Assembly (NCBI RefSeq): GCF_006438925.1
Contig: NZ_RCZA01000002.1
Span: 1-64,000 of the forward strand
Reading direction: 5' to 3'
From: Pseudomonas mandelii
Lineage (GTDB): Bacteria; Pseudomonadota; Gammaproteobacteria; Pseudomonadales; Pseudomonadaceae
DNA length: 64,000 bases
A model generated the notes under the pieces. It saw only the letters and a list, made by a program, of their open reading frames with translations, ran no database searches and was not told the origin of the DNA. Position numbers and translations under genes: made by a program. This document shows positions 1-9,118 of this stretch, in pieces. Every line of letters starts with the position of its first letter. The stretch's first letter is position 1.

Positions 1-256
1 GGCTGTAGCCCTTGCCCAGTTCGGCGACCAGTGGAGCGACGTTTTCCGGCAGCTGATGCGCGTAAGCGGCATTGTCAGCGTTCAGGACTTTGCTCACACC
101 AGCGATTTTCGCCGCGGCTTCAGCCACGACGCCAGCGCCTTGGCCTGCAACCAGCACGTGGATGTCACCACCGATTTTGACGGCGGCAGCCACGGTGTTC
201 AGCGTGGCCGGGGCCAGCACTTTGTTGTCGTGTTCAGCAATAACCAAGATAGTCAT
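1..256 (-). CDS. etfA: Electron transfer flavoprotein alpha subunit, partial
   Basis: Only the first 85 codons are present; the gene runs off the left edge. The N-terminus MTILVIAEHDNKVLAPATL is typical of EtfA domain I. EtfA binds FAD with its C-terminal domain (outside the window) and, with EtfB, carries electrons from acyl-CoA and other flavin dehydrogenases to ETF-quinone oxidoreductase. The ATG lies directly after the etfB stop codon (no gap), so the pair is translated from one mRNA. The FAD domain cannot be judged here. Confidence 0.95.
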   Translation of the reverse strand, partial: MTILVIAEHDNKVLAPATLNTVAAAVKIGGDIHVLVAGQGAGVVAEAAAKIAGVSKVLNADNAAYAHQLPENVAPLVAELGKGYS

Positions 257-1006
257 TTAGATTACCTTCGCTTCGTTTTTCAGTTTCTCGACCAGTTCAG
301 CCACCGACTTGACCTTGATACCCGCGCTGCGTGCAGCTGGCGCTTCGACTTTCACGGTCTTGTTGGTGGAGGCGGTGGAAACGCCCAAAGCGTCCGGAGT
401 CAGCACTTCGAGAGGCTTCTTCTTGGCTTTCATGATGTTTGGCAGGGACGCGTAACGCGGCTCGTTCAAACGCAGGTCAGTGGTGACGATGGCCGGCAGT
501 TTCAGGGAAACCGTCTGCGCGCCGCCGTCGACTTCGCGAGTCACGGCAACGGTGTCGCCGCTGATTTCGACTTTGGACGCGAAGGTGCCCTGACCATAGC
601 CGCTCAATGCCGCAAGCATCTGGCCAGTCTGGTTGTTGTCGCTGTCGATGGCTTGTTTACCAAGGATCACCAGCTGAGGCTGTTCCTTGTCGACAACAGC
701 CTTGAGCAGCTTGGCAACGGCCAGCGAAGTCAGGTCTTCAGCGGATTCGACGAGGATGGCGCGGTCGGCACCCAGAGCCAGCGCGGTGCGCAGTTGCTCT
801 TGAGCGGTGGACGGGCCGACGGAGACGACGACGATTTCAGTCGCAACACCTTTCTCTTTCAGGCGTACGGCTTCTTCCACTGCGATTTCGCAGAACGGGT
901 TCATCGACATCTTGACGTTGGCGAGGTCGACGCCGGAATTGTCCGCCTTGACGCGAACCTTGACGTTGTAATCCACAACGCGTTTGACAGCTACAAGAAC
1001 CTTCAT
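257..1006 (-). CDS. etfB: Electron transfer flavoprotein beta subunit
   Basis: A 249-residue protein starting [19 protein letters not shown], full length for EtfB. It binds AMP and forms the soluble EtfAB heterodimer that accepts electrons from fatty-acid, amino-acid and sarcosine-type dehydrogenases. The ATG has a GAGG five bases upstream. It is first in the etfBA pair and is transcribed away from the ETF-quinone oxidoreductase gene 550 bases to the right, so all three parts of one electron route are clustered. Identification is firm from the N-terminal half and the adjacent etfA. Confidence 0.96.
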   Translation of the reverse strand: MKVLVAVKRVVDYNVKVRVKADNSGVDLANVKMSMNPFCEIAVEEAVRLKEKGVATEIVVVSVGPSTAQEQLRTALALGADRAILVESAEDLTSLAVAKLLKAVVDKEQPQLVILGKQAIDSDNNQTGQMLAALSGYGQGTFASKVEISGDTVAVTREVDGGAQTVSLKLPAIVTTDLRLNEPRYASLPNIMKAKKKPLEVLTPDALGVSTASTNKTVKVEAPAARSAGIKVKSVAELVEKLKNEAKVI

Positions 1007-1298
1007 GGATTCCTCGTTACTCTCCGGTGAAAAGAAAGTCGCCTAGGCGAACCTGGCGGTTTGATGCTCATCGGCGCAAGGGCACCTCTAAAAACGCTGG
1101 CAAAGGTGTCAAGTGACAAGCGCTCACGATGAAGATGACCGTTCGTCAGTGGTGACTGACGAGTCATTCATTATCGCGACGTGTAAACTGCGCGCCAGAA
1201 CCTGCGCTGCGCATCACCTTGTACTGCCATCGCCCTGTCTTTAGAGGTGCTCTTGAAACCTACAGTCAGCCTACGGCGAGCGCAAAACCGACCGTATC

Positions 1299-1324
1299 TT
1301 GACCGGAACACCTATTCCGGTCAA
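1299..1324. promoter_or_regulatory. Perfect 10-base inverted repeat, possible operator
   Basis: TTGACCGGAA (1299-1308) and TTCCGGTCAA (1315-1324) are exact reverse complements separated by six bases. There is no T-run, so it is not a terminator. It lies 76 bases upstream of the -35 of the ETF-QO promoter and about 290 bases upstream of etfB. The cognate regulator is not recognised. Confidence 0.5.
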
Positions 1325-1384
1325 TACGGCAAAATGGCCAGTCATAAGCCGCGTGACTTTGATTTCTCTGGCTTTGAGCCGATT

Positions 1385-1398
1385 CAAACAAACGTTTG
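1385..1398. promoter_or_regulatory. PsrA-type operator
   Basis: CAAAC (1385-1389), four bases, GTTTG (1394-1398) fits the published Pseudomonas PsrA consensus G/CAAAC-N2-4-GTTTG/C. It ends two bases before the -35 hexamer at 1401, a position suited to blocking RNA polymerase. PsrA is a TetR-type repressor released by long-chain fatty acids. A nested palindrome CAAACGTTTG (1389-1398) is also present. Confidence 0.6.
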
Positions 1399-1400
1399 TA

Positions 1401-1429
1401 TTGGACGCTAGGAGTGGTGTAGATATAAT
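1401..1429 (+). promoter_or_regulatory. Sigma-70 promoter of the ETF-QO gene
   Basis: TTGGAC at 1401-1406 and a perfect TATAAT at 1424-1429 are separated by 17 bases. The expected start near 1436 gives a leader of about 120 bases before the GTG at 1556. Confidence 0.7.
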
Positions 1430-1555
1430 GCGCCACCTTAGAGAGAAAGGTGGCTCATCGATTGTCCTCTTCCTGCATTACGCAGGGATTCATGGATGCG
1501 ACACCAAACCTCCAATTAGAAAAAAAACTGTTGAGCCTTGAGTAGGAGATAACCT

Positions 1556-3220
1556 GTGGAACGCGAATACATGGAATTCGACGTGGTCATCGTCGGTGCC
1601 GGCCCCGCGGGTCTTTCCGCCGCCTGCCGCTTGAAGCAGAAGGCTGCTGAAGCCGGTAAGGAAATCAGCGTCTGCGTGGTCGAAAAAGGCTCCGAAGTCG
1701 GTGCTCACATCCTGTCCGGCGCCGTGTTCGAACCACGCGCCCTGAACGAATTGTTCCCTGACTGGAAAGAACTCGGCGCCCCGCTGAATACGCCAGTCAC
1801 CCGCGATGACATCTTCGTTCTCAAGAACGCTGACAGCGCGCAGAAGATTCCTGACCTCTTTGTGCCCAAGACCATGCACAACGAAGGCAACTACATCATA
1901 TCCCTGGGCAACCTGTGCCGCTGGCTGGCCCAGCAGGCCGAGAACCTGGGCGTTGAAATCTACCCAGGCTTCGCCGCACAGGAAGCACTGTTCGACGAAA
2001 ACGGCGTGGTTCGCGGGATCATCACCGGCGATCTGGGCGTTGACCGCGAAGGCAACCCGAAAGAAGGCCTGTACACCCCAGGCATGGAACTGCGTGGCAA
2101 GTACACGCTGTTCGCCGAAGGTTGCCGCGGCCATATCGGCAAGCAACTGATCAAGCGCTTCAACCTCGACAGCGATGCCGACGCCCAGCACTACGGCATC
2201 GGCCTGAAAGAAATCTGGGAAATCGACCCGGCCAAGCATCAACCAGGTCTGGTGGTCCACACCGCCGGTTGGCCGCTGGATATCATGGGCACCGAGAACA
2301 CCGGTGGCTCGTTCCTCTATCACCTGGAAAACAACCAGGTCGTAGTCGGTCTGATCGTCGACCTGTCCTACAGCAACACTTACCTGTCGCCGTTCGACGA
2401 GTTCCAGCGCCTCAAGCATCACCCGGTACTCAAACAGTACCTGGAAGGCGGCAAGCGCATCAGCTACGGCGCTCGCGCCATCTGCAAAGGCGGCCTGAAC
2501 TCGCTGCCGAAAATGGTCTTCAAGGGCGGCGCGCTGATCGGTTGCGACCTCGGCACCCTGAACTTCGCCAAGATCAAAGGCAGCCACACCGCCATGAAGT
2601 CCGGCATGCTCGCCGCTGAATCCGTGGCCGAAGCGCTGTTCGCTGAAAAGGACGGCACCGAAGAGCTGACCACTTACGTCGACGCGTTCAAGAAGAGCTG
2701 GCTCTACGACGAACTGTTCGCCAGCCGCAACTTCAGCCCGGCGATCCACAAGTTCGGCGCCATCGTCGGCGGCGGTTTCAACTGGCTCGACCAGAACATC
2801 TTCGGCGGCAAACTGCCGTTCACCTTGCACGATACCAAGCCGGATTACGCTTGCCTCAAGCTTGCGGCCGACTGCAAGAAGATCGACTACCCGAAACCGG
2901 ACGGCAAGATCAGCTTCGACAAACTCAGCTCGGTGTTCATCTCGGGTACTAACCACGAAGAAGAACAGCCCTGCCACCTGAAGCTGACCGATCCGAGCAT
3001 CCCGATCGCCAAGAACCTCCCCCTGTACGATGAGCCTGCCCAACGTTACTGCCCGGCCGGCGTGTACGAAGTGGTGACCATGGAAGACGGTGAGAAGCGC
3101 TTCCAGATCAACGCCCAGAACTGCGTTCACTGCAAGACCTGCGACATCAAGGACCCTGCACAGAACATCACCTGGGTGGCGCCGGAAGGTTCTGGCGGCC
3201 CGACTTACCCGAACATGTAA
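1556..3220 (+). CDS. Electron transfer flavoprotein-ubiquinone oxidoreductase
   Basis: A 554-residue protein of normal ETF-QO length that passes electrons from reduced ETF to ubiquinone at the inner membrane. The N-terminal FAD motif GAGPAG is at residues 15-20. The C-terminal 4Fe-4S cluster is held by Cys499, Cys523, Cys526 and Cys529 (CVHCKTC). The start is GTG with TAGGAG eight bases upstream; an ATG six codons in is an alternative. It is single, with its own promoter and terminator, and the PsrA-like box suggests induction by fatty acids together with beta-oxidation. Confidence 0.96.
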   Translation: MEREYMEFDVVIVGAGPAGLSAACRLKQKAAEAGKEISVCVVEKGSEVGAHILSGAVFEPRALNELFPDWKELGAPLNTPVTRDDIFVLKNADSAQKIPDLFVPKTMHNEGNYIISLGNLCRWLAQQAENLGVEIYPGFAAQEALFDENGVVRGIITGDLGVDREGNPKEGLYTPGMELRGKYTLFAEGCRGHIGKQLIKRFNLDSDADAQHYGIGLKEIWEIDPAKHQPGLVVHTAGWPLDIMGTENTGGSFLYHLENNQVVVGLIVDLSYSNTYLSPFDEFQRLKHHPVLKQYLEGGKRISYGARAICKGGLNSLPKMVFKGGALIGCDLGTLNFAKIKGSHTAMKSGMLAAESVAEALFAEKDGTEELTTYVDAFKKSWLYDELFASRNFSPAIHKFGAIVGGGFNWLDQNIFGGKLPFTLHDTKPDYACLKLAADCKKIDYPKPDGKISFDKLSSVFISGTNHEEEQPCHLKLTDPSIPIAKNLPLYDEPAQRYCPAGVYEVVTMEDGEKRFQINAQNCVHCKTCDIKDPAQNITWVAPEGSGGPTYPNM

Positions 3221-3238
3221 GTCGAATGCCCGAACATC

Positions 3239-3265
3239 AAGGCTCCCGAACGGGGGCCTTTTTGT
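3239..3265 (+). terminator. Rho-independent terminator of the ETF-QO gene
   Basis: AAGGCTCCCG pairs with CGGGGGCCTT (one G-U pair), followed by a T-run, 18 bases after the stop codon. Confidence 0.8.
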
Positions 3266-3296
3266 TGCCCGAAATCCAGAACTCACCCCAATCCCC

Positions 3297-3386
3297 TGTG
3301 GGAGCGAGCCTGCTCGCGATAGCGGTTTATCATCCGGTATAGATGTCGACTGACACACTGCTATCGCGAGCAGGCTCGCTCCCACA
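3297..3386. repeat. REP doublet (REPIN), GAGCCTGCTCGC family
   Basis: Two perfect inverted arms of 27 bases (3297-3323 and 3360-3386), each beginning or ending with TGTGGGAGCGAGCCTGCTCG, flank a 36-base spacer. This is the common P. fluorescens-type extragenic palindrome. Confidence 0.9.
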
Positions 3387-3401
3387 AGGGACATCGCCGT
3401 G

Positions 3402-4292
3402 TCAGGCAGCGCGTTCGTCACCGGGACTACGCTCAAAGTAGCGCTTGTACTCGCGACTGAACTGCGACGTGCTCTGATACCCCACTCGATGCGCCACCTG
3501 TGCCACGCCCAAACCTTCGGCCACCAGCAACGTCTGCGCCTTCAGCAAGCGCAAGCGCTTCAAGTACTGCACGGGCGATAACAGCGTGCTGCGTTTGAAA
3601 TGCTCATGAAAGGTCGACGCACTCATGTTCGCGCAACTGGCCAGGGTTTCGACGTTCAGCGGCTCGGTGTAATGCGCATGCAGATGGCTGAGCGACGCCG
3701 CGATCCGGGCGAATTGCCCCTGTTGCTCGACCAGCGCCCGCAGCACATCGGCTTGCGGCCCGCGCAAGGCGACGAACAACAACTCGCGCAATCGAGCCTG
3801 CCCCATAACCTGGCATTCCAGCGGATCGTGCAGGCAACGCAGCAGCCGTTCAACACAACCACGCATCGCATCGTCAAGCACCGCCGAGGTCATGGACTCT
3901 GGCGTTTGCGCCGCAATACTACGCCCCGGCGCCAGCCCCATGGCCAAGACCAACTCACCGAGCAACACCCGGTCAATGGCGATGGAAACGCCCAGCATCG
4001 GGCCATCGGGGGCTGAAAACGTCTCGCATTCGAACGGCACCGGCAATGCCTGAATCAAATAATGCCCGGCGCCGTACTCCAGCGTACGCGGCCCCAGATA
4101 CGCCAACTTGCTGCCCTGGGCGATGATGACCAGACTCGGCTCGTAAATCTGCGGGCCGCGAGCCACATCACAACTGGCCCGCAAAACCTGCACGCCCGGC
4201 AATGCCGTAGGCGCGAAACCGTCACGCGTGGTCAGCGGCTGGATCAGCGAAACCAGCGTGGCATTGGCATCGAGATGACGGGTCAACAACAT
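3402..4292 (-). CDS. AraC-family transcriptional regulator
   Basis: A 296-residue regulator. Residues up to about 180 resemble the AraC N-terminal effector-binding (cupin-like) domain, including PSLVIIAQGSKLAYLG. The last 100 residues are the double helix-turn-helix of the AraC family (VETLASCANMSASTFHEHFK, then VAHRVGYQSTSQFSREYKR). It is transcribed away from the zinc alcohol dehydrogenase gene, with 193 bases between starts, so it most likely controls that gene. Its ribosome site is weak (AAGAG). The effector is unknown. Confidence 0.88.
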   Translation of the reverse strand: MLLTRHLDANATLVSLIQPLTTRDGFAPTALPGVQVLRASCDVARGPQIYEPSLVIIAQGSKLAYLGPRTLEYGAGHYLIQALPVPFECETFSAPDGPMLGVSIAIDRVLLGELVLAMGLAPGRSIAAQTPESMTSAVLDDAMRGCVERLLRCLHDPLECQVMGQARLRELLFVALRGPQADVLRALVEQQGQFARIAASLSHLHAHYTEPLNVETLASCANMSASTFHEHFKRSTLLSPVQYLKRLRLLKAQTLLVAEGLGVAQVAHRVGYQSTSQFSREYKRYFERSPGDERAA

Positions 4293-4485
4293 GAGGAGCT
4301 CTTCACAGAAAAAGTCGCAGAAATCGGGATGAAAGCATCATCGCAGGTCTGATGGCCAATGCGACCCATTGAAGGCTGATGCCGGAGGATTAGGCATGAC
4401 ACCCGGAGGAATCGCCATGGCCGGTGGCCGGTACGGCGCCCAGAATGCGCCACCTCACCCGTCACAGCTTTTTGCGAGGTTCATC

Positions 4486-5538
4486 ATGTACACCGCCATC
4501 GGATACGCCGCCCAGTCGGCCACCACTCCCCTCGCCCCCGTGAAATTCGAGCGCCGCAGCCCACGTGCTGACGACGTTGCGATCGATATTCTCTACTGCG
4601 GCGTCTGCCATTCCGACATCCATCAGGCACGCAACGAGTGGGGCATTGCCGTTTACCCACTAATGCCCGGCCACGAGATCGTAGGCAAAGTTACCGCCGT
4701 CGGTGCGAACGTCACCCAACATAAAGTCGGCGATCTGGTCGGCGTCGGCTGCATGGTCGATTCGTGCCGCAGCTGCGAAGCCTGCCAATCGAACCTCGAG
4801 CAATACTGCCTCGAAGGTCCGACCATGACCTACGCCACCCTGGACCGCGTCGATGGCAGCAACACCATGGGCGGCTACTCCGACAGCATCGTGGTCAGCG
4901 AACATTTCGTTGTGCGCATTCCCGAGAAACTCGACCCGGCCAGCGCCGCGCCAATCCTCTGCGCCGGTATCACCACCTACTCGCCACTCAAGCACTACGG
5001 CGTGAAGGCGGGCGACAAGGTCGGGATTCTCGGCATGGGCGGCCTCGGCCACATGGGCATCAAGTTCGCCAAGGCGATGGGCGCTGAAGTCACGCTGTTC
5101 ACCCGCTCGGCGAGCAAGGCTGAAGAAGGTCGTCGCCAAGGCGCGGACCACGTGATCGTGTCCACCGATGCCGAACAGATGAAGGCTGCCGCAGGACATT
5201 TCGACTTCCTGCTGGACACCATTCCGGTGCAGCACGACCTCAATCCCTACCTCGATACGCTACGTTTCGACGGCGTGCACATTCTGGTGGGATTGATCGA
5301 ACCAGTCGATCCACCGGTCCACGCCGGCAAACTGGTGATGAGCCGTCGCGTATTGGCCGGCTCGCTGATCGGCGGCATCGCAGAAACCCAGGAAGTGCTG
5401 GATTTCTGTGCCGAGCACAACATCACCTGCGACATTGAAATGCTGAACATCCATCAGATCAACGAAGCGTTCGCCCGCATGATCGCCGGCGACGTGAAGT
5501 ACCGTTTCGTGATCGACATGGCAACGCTGAAGGTCTAA
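4486..5538 (+). CDS. Zinc-dependent NAD(P) alcohol dehydrogenase
   Basis: A 350-residue medium-chain dehydrogenase of the YahK/cinnamyl-alcohol type. CGVCHSDIH and GHEIVG carry the catalytic zinc ligands. CRSCEACQSNLEQYC gives the four-Cys structural zinc site, and GMGGLGHMG is the nucleotide fold. It should interconvert aldehydes and alcohols in the cytoplasm. The start at MYTAIGYAAQ is chosen because GAGG lies six bases upstream; the open frame extends 39 codons further upstream without family similarity. Its stop overlaps the stop of the convergent IclR gene by three bases (5535-5538 region). Confidence 0.9.
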   Translation: MYTAIGYAAQSATTPLAPVKFERRSPRADDVAIDILYCGVCHSDIHQARNEWGIAVYPLMPGHEIVGKVTAVGANVTQHKVGDLVGVGCMVDSCRSCEACQSNLEQYCLEGPTMTYATLDRVDGSNTMGGYSDSIVVSEHFVVRIPEKLDPASAAPILCAGITTYSPLKHYGVKAGDKVGILGMGGLGHMGIKFAKAMGAEVTLFTRSASKAEEGRRQGADHVIVSTDAEQMKAAAGHFDFLLDTIPVQHDLNPYLDTLRFDGVHILVGLIEPVDPPVHAGKLVMSRRVLAGSLIGGIAETQEVLDFCAEHNITCDIEMLNIHQINEAFARMIAGDVKYRFVIDMATLKV

Positions 5539-6338
5539 ACCTTAGCGCCAAGCTCCGCCGAAAGCCGAGCCGTGACCCCTTTGATCAGGGGAATCAGCTC
5601 GGCCATTTTCTCCAGCGGCATATACGGCACGGTGCTGGCGATACTGATGCCGGCAACGATGCGTTTGCTGGCATCACGGATCGGCGCCGCCACACAGCGG
5701 ATCGACGGTTCGTTATCTTCCAGATCGAACGCATAACCGCCCGCCACATACTCGACCATGCGCTGCTGAAACTGCTCCCATGACTGCTCCGGGTGCTGTG
5801 GCCAGAACTGATTTTTCCCACCCGTCGGCAAGCTGACTTCGTACAGCCGCTGCCATTCTTCCTGCGTGTCATCGAGCATCAGCGCCTTGCCGATCCCGGT
5901 GCGCGCCAACGGCATGCGATGGCCAACCCGCGAACGCATTTCCGGGCCATTGCGTCCCGGATTCTTGTGCAGGTACAGCACTTCGTCGCCTTCACGAATC
6001 GCCAGGTGAATGGTGTCGCCGGTCAACGCCGACAACTCATCCAGATACGGCCCGGCCAATGTGACCAGCGGCAATTCTTCACGCGCCTGGAAGCCCAGCT
6101 CGATCAACTTCGGCCCCAACAGATAACCGACTTGCGGCACCACCCGCAGATAACGCTCGTCCACCAGGCAACTGGCCAGACGATGAGTGGTGCTGCGCGT
6201 GGTGCCGATCAGCCGGGCGATCTCCTTGAGATCGCGGGCACCACTGGCCACGGCCTGAACCACACCCAATCCACGAAGCAGTGTCTGGGTGCCGGTCGGT
6301 GCGGCGTCCTTGGCGATTTTGGGGGCGTCTTCCTGCAT
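5535..6338 (-). CDS. IclR-family transcriptional regulator, probably of the dgo genes
   Basis: A 267-residue IclR protein. The N-terminal winged helix is near residues 25-85 (LKEIARLIGTTRSTTHRLAS), followed by the ligand-binding domain with RVGHRMPLARTGIGKAL and the closing EKMAELIPLIKG segment. It is the last gene of the leftward dgoK-dgoA-dgoD-MFS series, 60 bases after the transporter. Position suggests it senses galactonate or a related sugar acid. It is one candidate to bind the TCCCA-N5-TGGGA operators seen at the dgoK and sugar-dehydrogenase promoters, but this is not shown by the sequence. Confidence 0.88.
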   Translation of the reverse strand: MQEDAPKIAKDAAPTGTQTLLRGLGVVQAVASGARDLKEIARLIGTTRSTTHRLASCLVDERYLRVVPQVGYLLGPKLIELGFQAREELPLVTLAGPYLDELSALTGDTIHLAIREGDEVLYLHKNPGRNGPEMRSRVGHRMPLARTGIGKALMLDDTQEEWQRLYEVSLPTGGKNQFWPQHPEQSWEQFQQRMVEYVAGGYAFDLEDNEPSIRCVAAPIRDASKRIVAGISIASTVPYMPLEKMAELIPLIKGVTARLSAELGAKV

Positions 6339-6398
6339 ATCCAGCCTTTACCGTTGAGCGAGTGAACGGGCGGCATTATGGTCGCCCGAATGCCGCGA

Positions 6399-7709
6399 CT
6401 ACAACTTGATACGCTCGACTTTGCCGACCAGCAAGATGTAGGAAAGCGCGCCGATCAACGCCAGAACCGAGATATAGGTGATCGCGGGAGCGAACGAATC
6501 ACCGGTAGCAAGGAAACCGATGACAATCGGCGTGGTAATCGCCGACAGGTTGCCGATGAAGTTGAACACCCCACCGGTCAACCCGAGCAATCGCGCCGGG
6601 GCCAACGTTGACACCAGCGACCAGGTGATCGAAGCCAGCCCGTTGCCGAAGAACGCCAACGCGAGGAAGGCAATCACCAGCGGTGTCGACTCGACGAAGT
6701 TGGCGCCGATGATCGAAGTGGAAATCAGCAGGCCGCCAATGATCGGCAACTTGCGGGCAAAACCCACGGTGTAGCCGCGGCGGATCAGCCAGTCGGAGAA
6801 GAACCCCGAACAGAGCACACCGACGAAGGCGGCGAGAAACGGCAGCGACGCCAACAGGCCGGACTTGATGAAGTCCATACCGCGATATTTCACCAGGTAG
6901 GTCGGGAACCACGTCAGAAAAAACCACAACGTCGAGTTGAGACAGAACTGGCCGAGGTAGATACCCCATAACTTACGTTTGGTCAGAACGATGCCCAGGT
7001 CGATCCAGCTGAATTTGGCTTTGACTTTGGCTTGTTCAGCCTGGATATCCACCAGCCCGCCACCTTCGCGGATCAGCTCGATTTCGGCGTCATTGGCACC
7101 TTTGAAATCCCGTGGCTCGCGATACACCGCGTACCAGATCACTGCCCAGAGAATGCCCACCGCACCGGTGCTGACAAACACCATGTGCCAGCCATATTGA
7201 TGCTGCAGCCAGGCCAATACCGGCGTCAGGAACGCCAGACCGACGAATTGCCCGGAGGTATAGAAACCAATGGCCGTGGCGCGTTCGCGCTCAGGAAACC
7301 AAGTGGTGACCACACGGCTGTTGATCGGGTACGCCGGCGCTTCCAGTGCACCGACTGCCATACGCAACACGAACAGTGCGATGAAGCTGCCGGCGAAGCC
7401 GAGCATGACGGTGGCGATCGACCATAACAGCAGCGCGACGCTGTAAAGAATCCGCGGCGGAACCCGATCCACCAGCCAGCCGCCGGGGATTTGCATGGCC
7501 GCGTAGGTCCAGCCGAATGCCGAGAAAATCAGCCCGACGTGAATCGGGTCGATGCCCAGTTCGCTGGTGAGTGCCGGGGCGGCGATAGACAGGTTGCTGC
7601 GGTCCAGGTAGTTGATCACCACGGTGATAAACAGCAGCACCATGATGAAAAAACGCTTGCGACTGGGCGTCACCAACGACGCCTGCCCGGTGAGGGTTTG
7701 CGGTTGCAT
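6399..7709 (-). CDS. MFS transporter, anion:cation symporter family (galactonate type)
   Basis: A 436-residue inner-membrane protein with about 12 hydrophobic segments. INYLDRSNLSIAAP in the first helix and PGGWLVDRVPPR in the first cytoplasmic loop are marks of the ACS branch that takes up galactonate, glucarate and similar acids. It lies downstream of dgoD (separated by a REP doublet) and upstream of the IclR regulator, so D-galactonate or a related aldonate is the likely substrate. DgoT-like function is inferred from context. Confidence 0.87.
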   Translation of the reverse strand: MQPQTLTGQASLVTPSRKRFFIMVLLFITVVINYLDRSNLSIAAPALTSELGIDPIHVGLIFSAFGWTYAAMQIPGGWLVDRVPPRILYSVALLLWSIATVMLGFAGSFIALFVLRMAVGALEAPAYPINSRVVTTWFPERERATAIGFYTSGQFVGLAFLTPVLAWLQHQYGWHMVFVSTGAVGILWAVIWYAVYREPRDFKGANDAEIELIREGGGLVDIQAEQAKVKAKFSWIDLGIVLTKRKLWGIYLGQFCLNSTLWFFLTWFPTYLVKYRGMDFIKSGLLASLPFLAAFVGVLCSGFFSDWLIRRGYTVGFARKLPIIGGLLISTSIIGANFVESTPLVIAFLALAFFGNGLASITWSLVSTLAPARLLGLTGGVFNFIGNLSAITTPIVIGFLATGDSFAPAITYISVLALIGALSYILLVGKVERIKL

Positions 7710-7791
7710 GGGGAATGCCTCTTCTTATGTTTATTGAGGTCGATGTGAAATCGGGGTTTGCCGCAAATCTCCCTGTCCATGGAGATCAAAC

Positions 7792-7881
7792 TGTGGGAGC
7801 CAGCCTGCTGGCGATAGCGGTGTGTCAGTCACCAAGAATGCTGGGGGTGCCGACCAAATCGCCAGCAGGCTGGCTCCCACA
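7792..7881. repeat. REP doublet, variant CAGCCTGCTGGCG
   Basis: Inverted arms 7792-7815 and 7858-7881 are exact reverse complements (TGTGGGAGCCAGCCTGCTGG...). Compared with the other doublets the central GAGC...GCTC is replaced by CAGC...GCTG, a compensated change that keeps the hairpin. It sits between dgoD and the transporter gene. Confidence 0.88.
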
Positions 7882-7907
7882 GGGATTTGCGGTGGGTCAG
7901 GGAGAAC

Positions 7908-9056
7908 TCACCACTCAGCAAAACTGCCATCGGCATGGCGCCAGATCGGGTTACGCCAGCGATGGCCGACGGCCGCGCGTTCGATGACGTATTCCTCGTT
8001 GATCTCGATCCCCAGGCCCGGGCCATTCGGGATTTTCACGAAGCCTTTGTCGTAGTCGAACACCCGCGGATCCTTGACGTAATCCAGCAGGTCATTGCTC
8101 TCGTTGTAATGAATGCCCAGGCTCTGCTCCTGGATGAACGCGTTGTAGCAAACCGCATCCAGCTGCAAACACGCCGCCAGTGCAATCGGGCCCAACGGGC
8201 AATGCAGCGCCAGCGCCACGTCGTAGGCTTCGGCCATGTTGGCGATTTTGCGGGTTTCGGTGATACCGCCGGCGTGAGACGCGTCCGGCTGGATGATGTC
8301 GACGTAACCTTCGCTGAGCACACGCTTGAAATCCCAGCGCGAGAACAGCCGCTCACCGAGGGCAATCGGGGTGCTGGTCAGCGGCGCCAACTCTTTCAGC
8401 GCTTCGTAGTTTTCGCTGAGTACCGGCTCTTCGATGAACATCAGCTTGTAAGGATCAAGTTCCTTCATCAGCACCTTGGCCATGGGCTTGTGCACCCGGC
8501 CATGGAAGTCCACGCCGATGCCAACGTTCGGGCCCACCGCATCGCGTACGGCGGCGACGTTGGCCAGGGCCAGGTCGACTTTCTCGAAGGAATCGAGGAA
8601 TTGCAGCTCTTCGGTACCATTCATTTTCACCGCCGTGAAACCACGCTCGACGGCTTCCTTCGCAGCGCGAGCGGTGTCCGCCGGCCGGTCGCCGCCGATC
8701 CACGAATAGACGCGAATCCTGTCCCGTACCTGACCGCCCAGCAGATCGCTGACCGACACACCCAGGGCCTTGCCCTTGATGTCCCACAACGCCTGATCAA
8801 TACCGGCCAGCGCACTCATGTGGATCGCGCCGCCACGGTAGAAGCCGCCGCGGTAAAGCACGGTCCAGATGTCCTCAATGTTGCGTGGGTCTTTGCCGAT
8901 CAGGTAGTCGGACAATTCTTCAACGGCGGCGGCGACAGTGTGAGCGCGGCCTTCGACTACGGGTTCGCCCCAGCCGGTCACGCCTTCGTCGGTTTCGACC
9001 TTGAGGAAGCACCAGCGCGGCGGAACGATGAAGGTGGTCAGTTTGGTGATTTTCAT
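7908..9056 (-). CDS. dgoD: D-galactonate dehydratase
   Basis: A 382-residue enolase-superfamily enzyme that dehydrates D-galactonate to 2-dehydro-3-deoxy-galactonate. It starts [20 protein letters not shown], as in DgoD. Mg-binding residues lie in [21 protein letters not shown] and [13 protein letters not shown]; the acid/base histidine is likely in [14 protein letters not shown]. The ATG at 9056 is chosen because family similarity begins there, although the frame is open to 9137. The gene follows dgoA by 62 bases. Confidence 0.95.
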   Translation of the reverse strand: MKITKLTTFIVPPRWCFLKVETDEGVTGWGEPVVEGRAHTVAAAVEELSDYLIGKDPRNIEDIWTVLYRGGFYRGGAIHMSALAGIDQALWDIKGKALGVSVSDLLGGQVRDRIRVYSWIGGDRPADTARAAKEAVERGFTAVKMNGTEELQFLDSFEKVDLALANVAAVRDAVGPNVGIGVDFHGRVHKPMAKVLMKELDPYKLMFIEEPVLSENYEALKELAPLTSTPIALGERLFSRWDFKRVLSEGYVDIIQPDASHAGGITETRKIANMAEAYDVALALHCPLGPIALAACLQLDAVCYNAFIQEQSLGIHYNESNDLLDYVKDPRVFDYDKGFVKIPNGPGLGIEINEEYVIERAAVGHRWRNPIWRHADGSFAEW

Positions 9057-9118
9057 CTTTTGCTCTCTTTTTATAAGTGCAGCTCTTATAGATGCAGCGC
9101 GCTCGGCGCCAAAAAGTC

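Larger units (their letters stand above)
1007..1555. other. Divergent intergenic region between etfB and the ETF-QO gene
   Basis: This 549-base stretch has no convincing gene; a rightward open frame of 80 codons at 1299-1541 has no family resemblance and overlaps the promoter. It holds a CGTCAGT/ACTGACG inverted repeat (1144-1161), a perfect 10-base inverted repeat (1299-1324), a PsrA-like box (1385-1398) and a strong sigma-70 promoter (1401-1429) for the rightward gene. On the leftward side only a GATAAT-like -10 near 1173 was seen for etfB, without a good -35. Confidence 0.7.

Noticed and set aside
1299..1541. Small gene of 80 codons before the ETF-QO gene
   Set aside because: It overlaps the promoter and operator elements and shows no ribosome site or recognisable protein features.
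1490..3436. Leftward open frame of 648 codons
   Set aside because: It is antisense to the ETF-QO gene, which has clear FAD and 4Fe-4S motifs; long antisense frames are common in GC-rich Pseudomonas genes and this one has no family resemblance.
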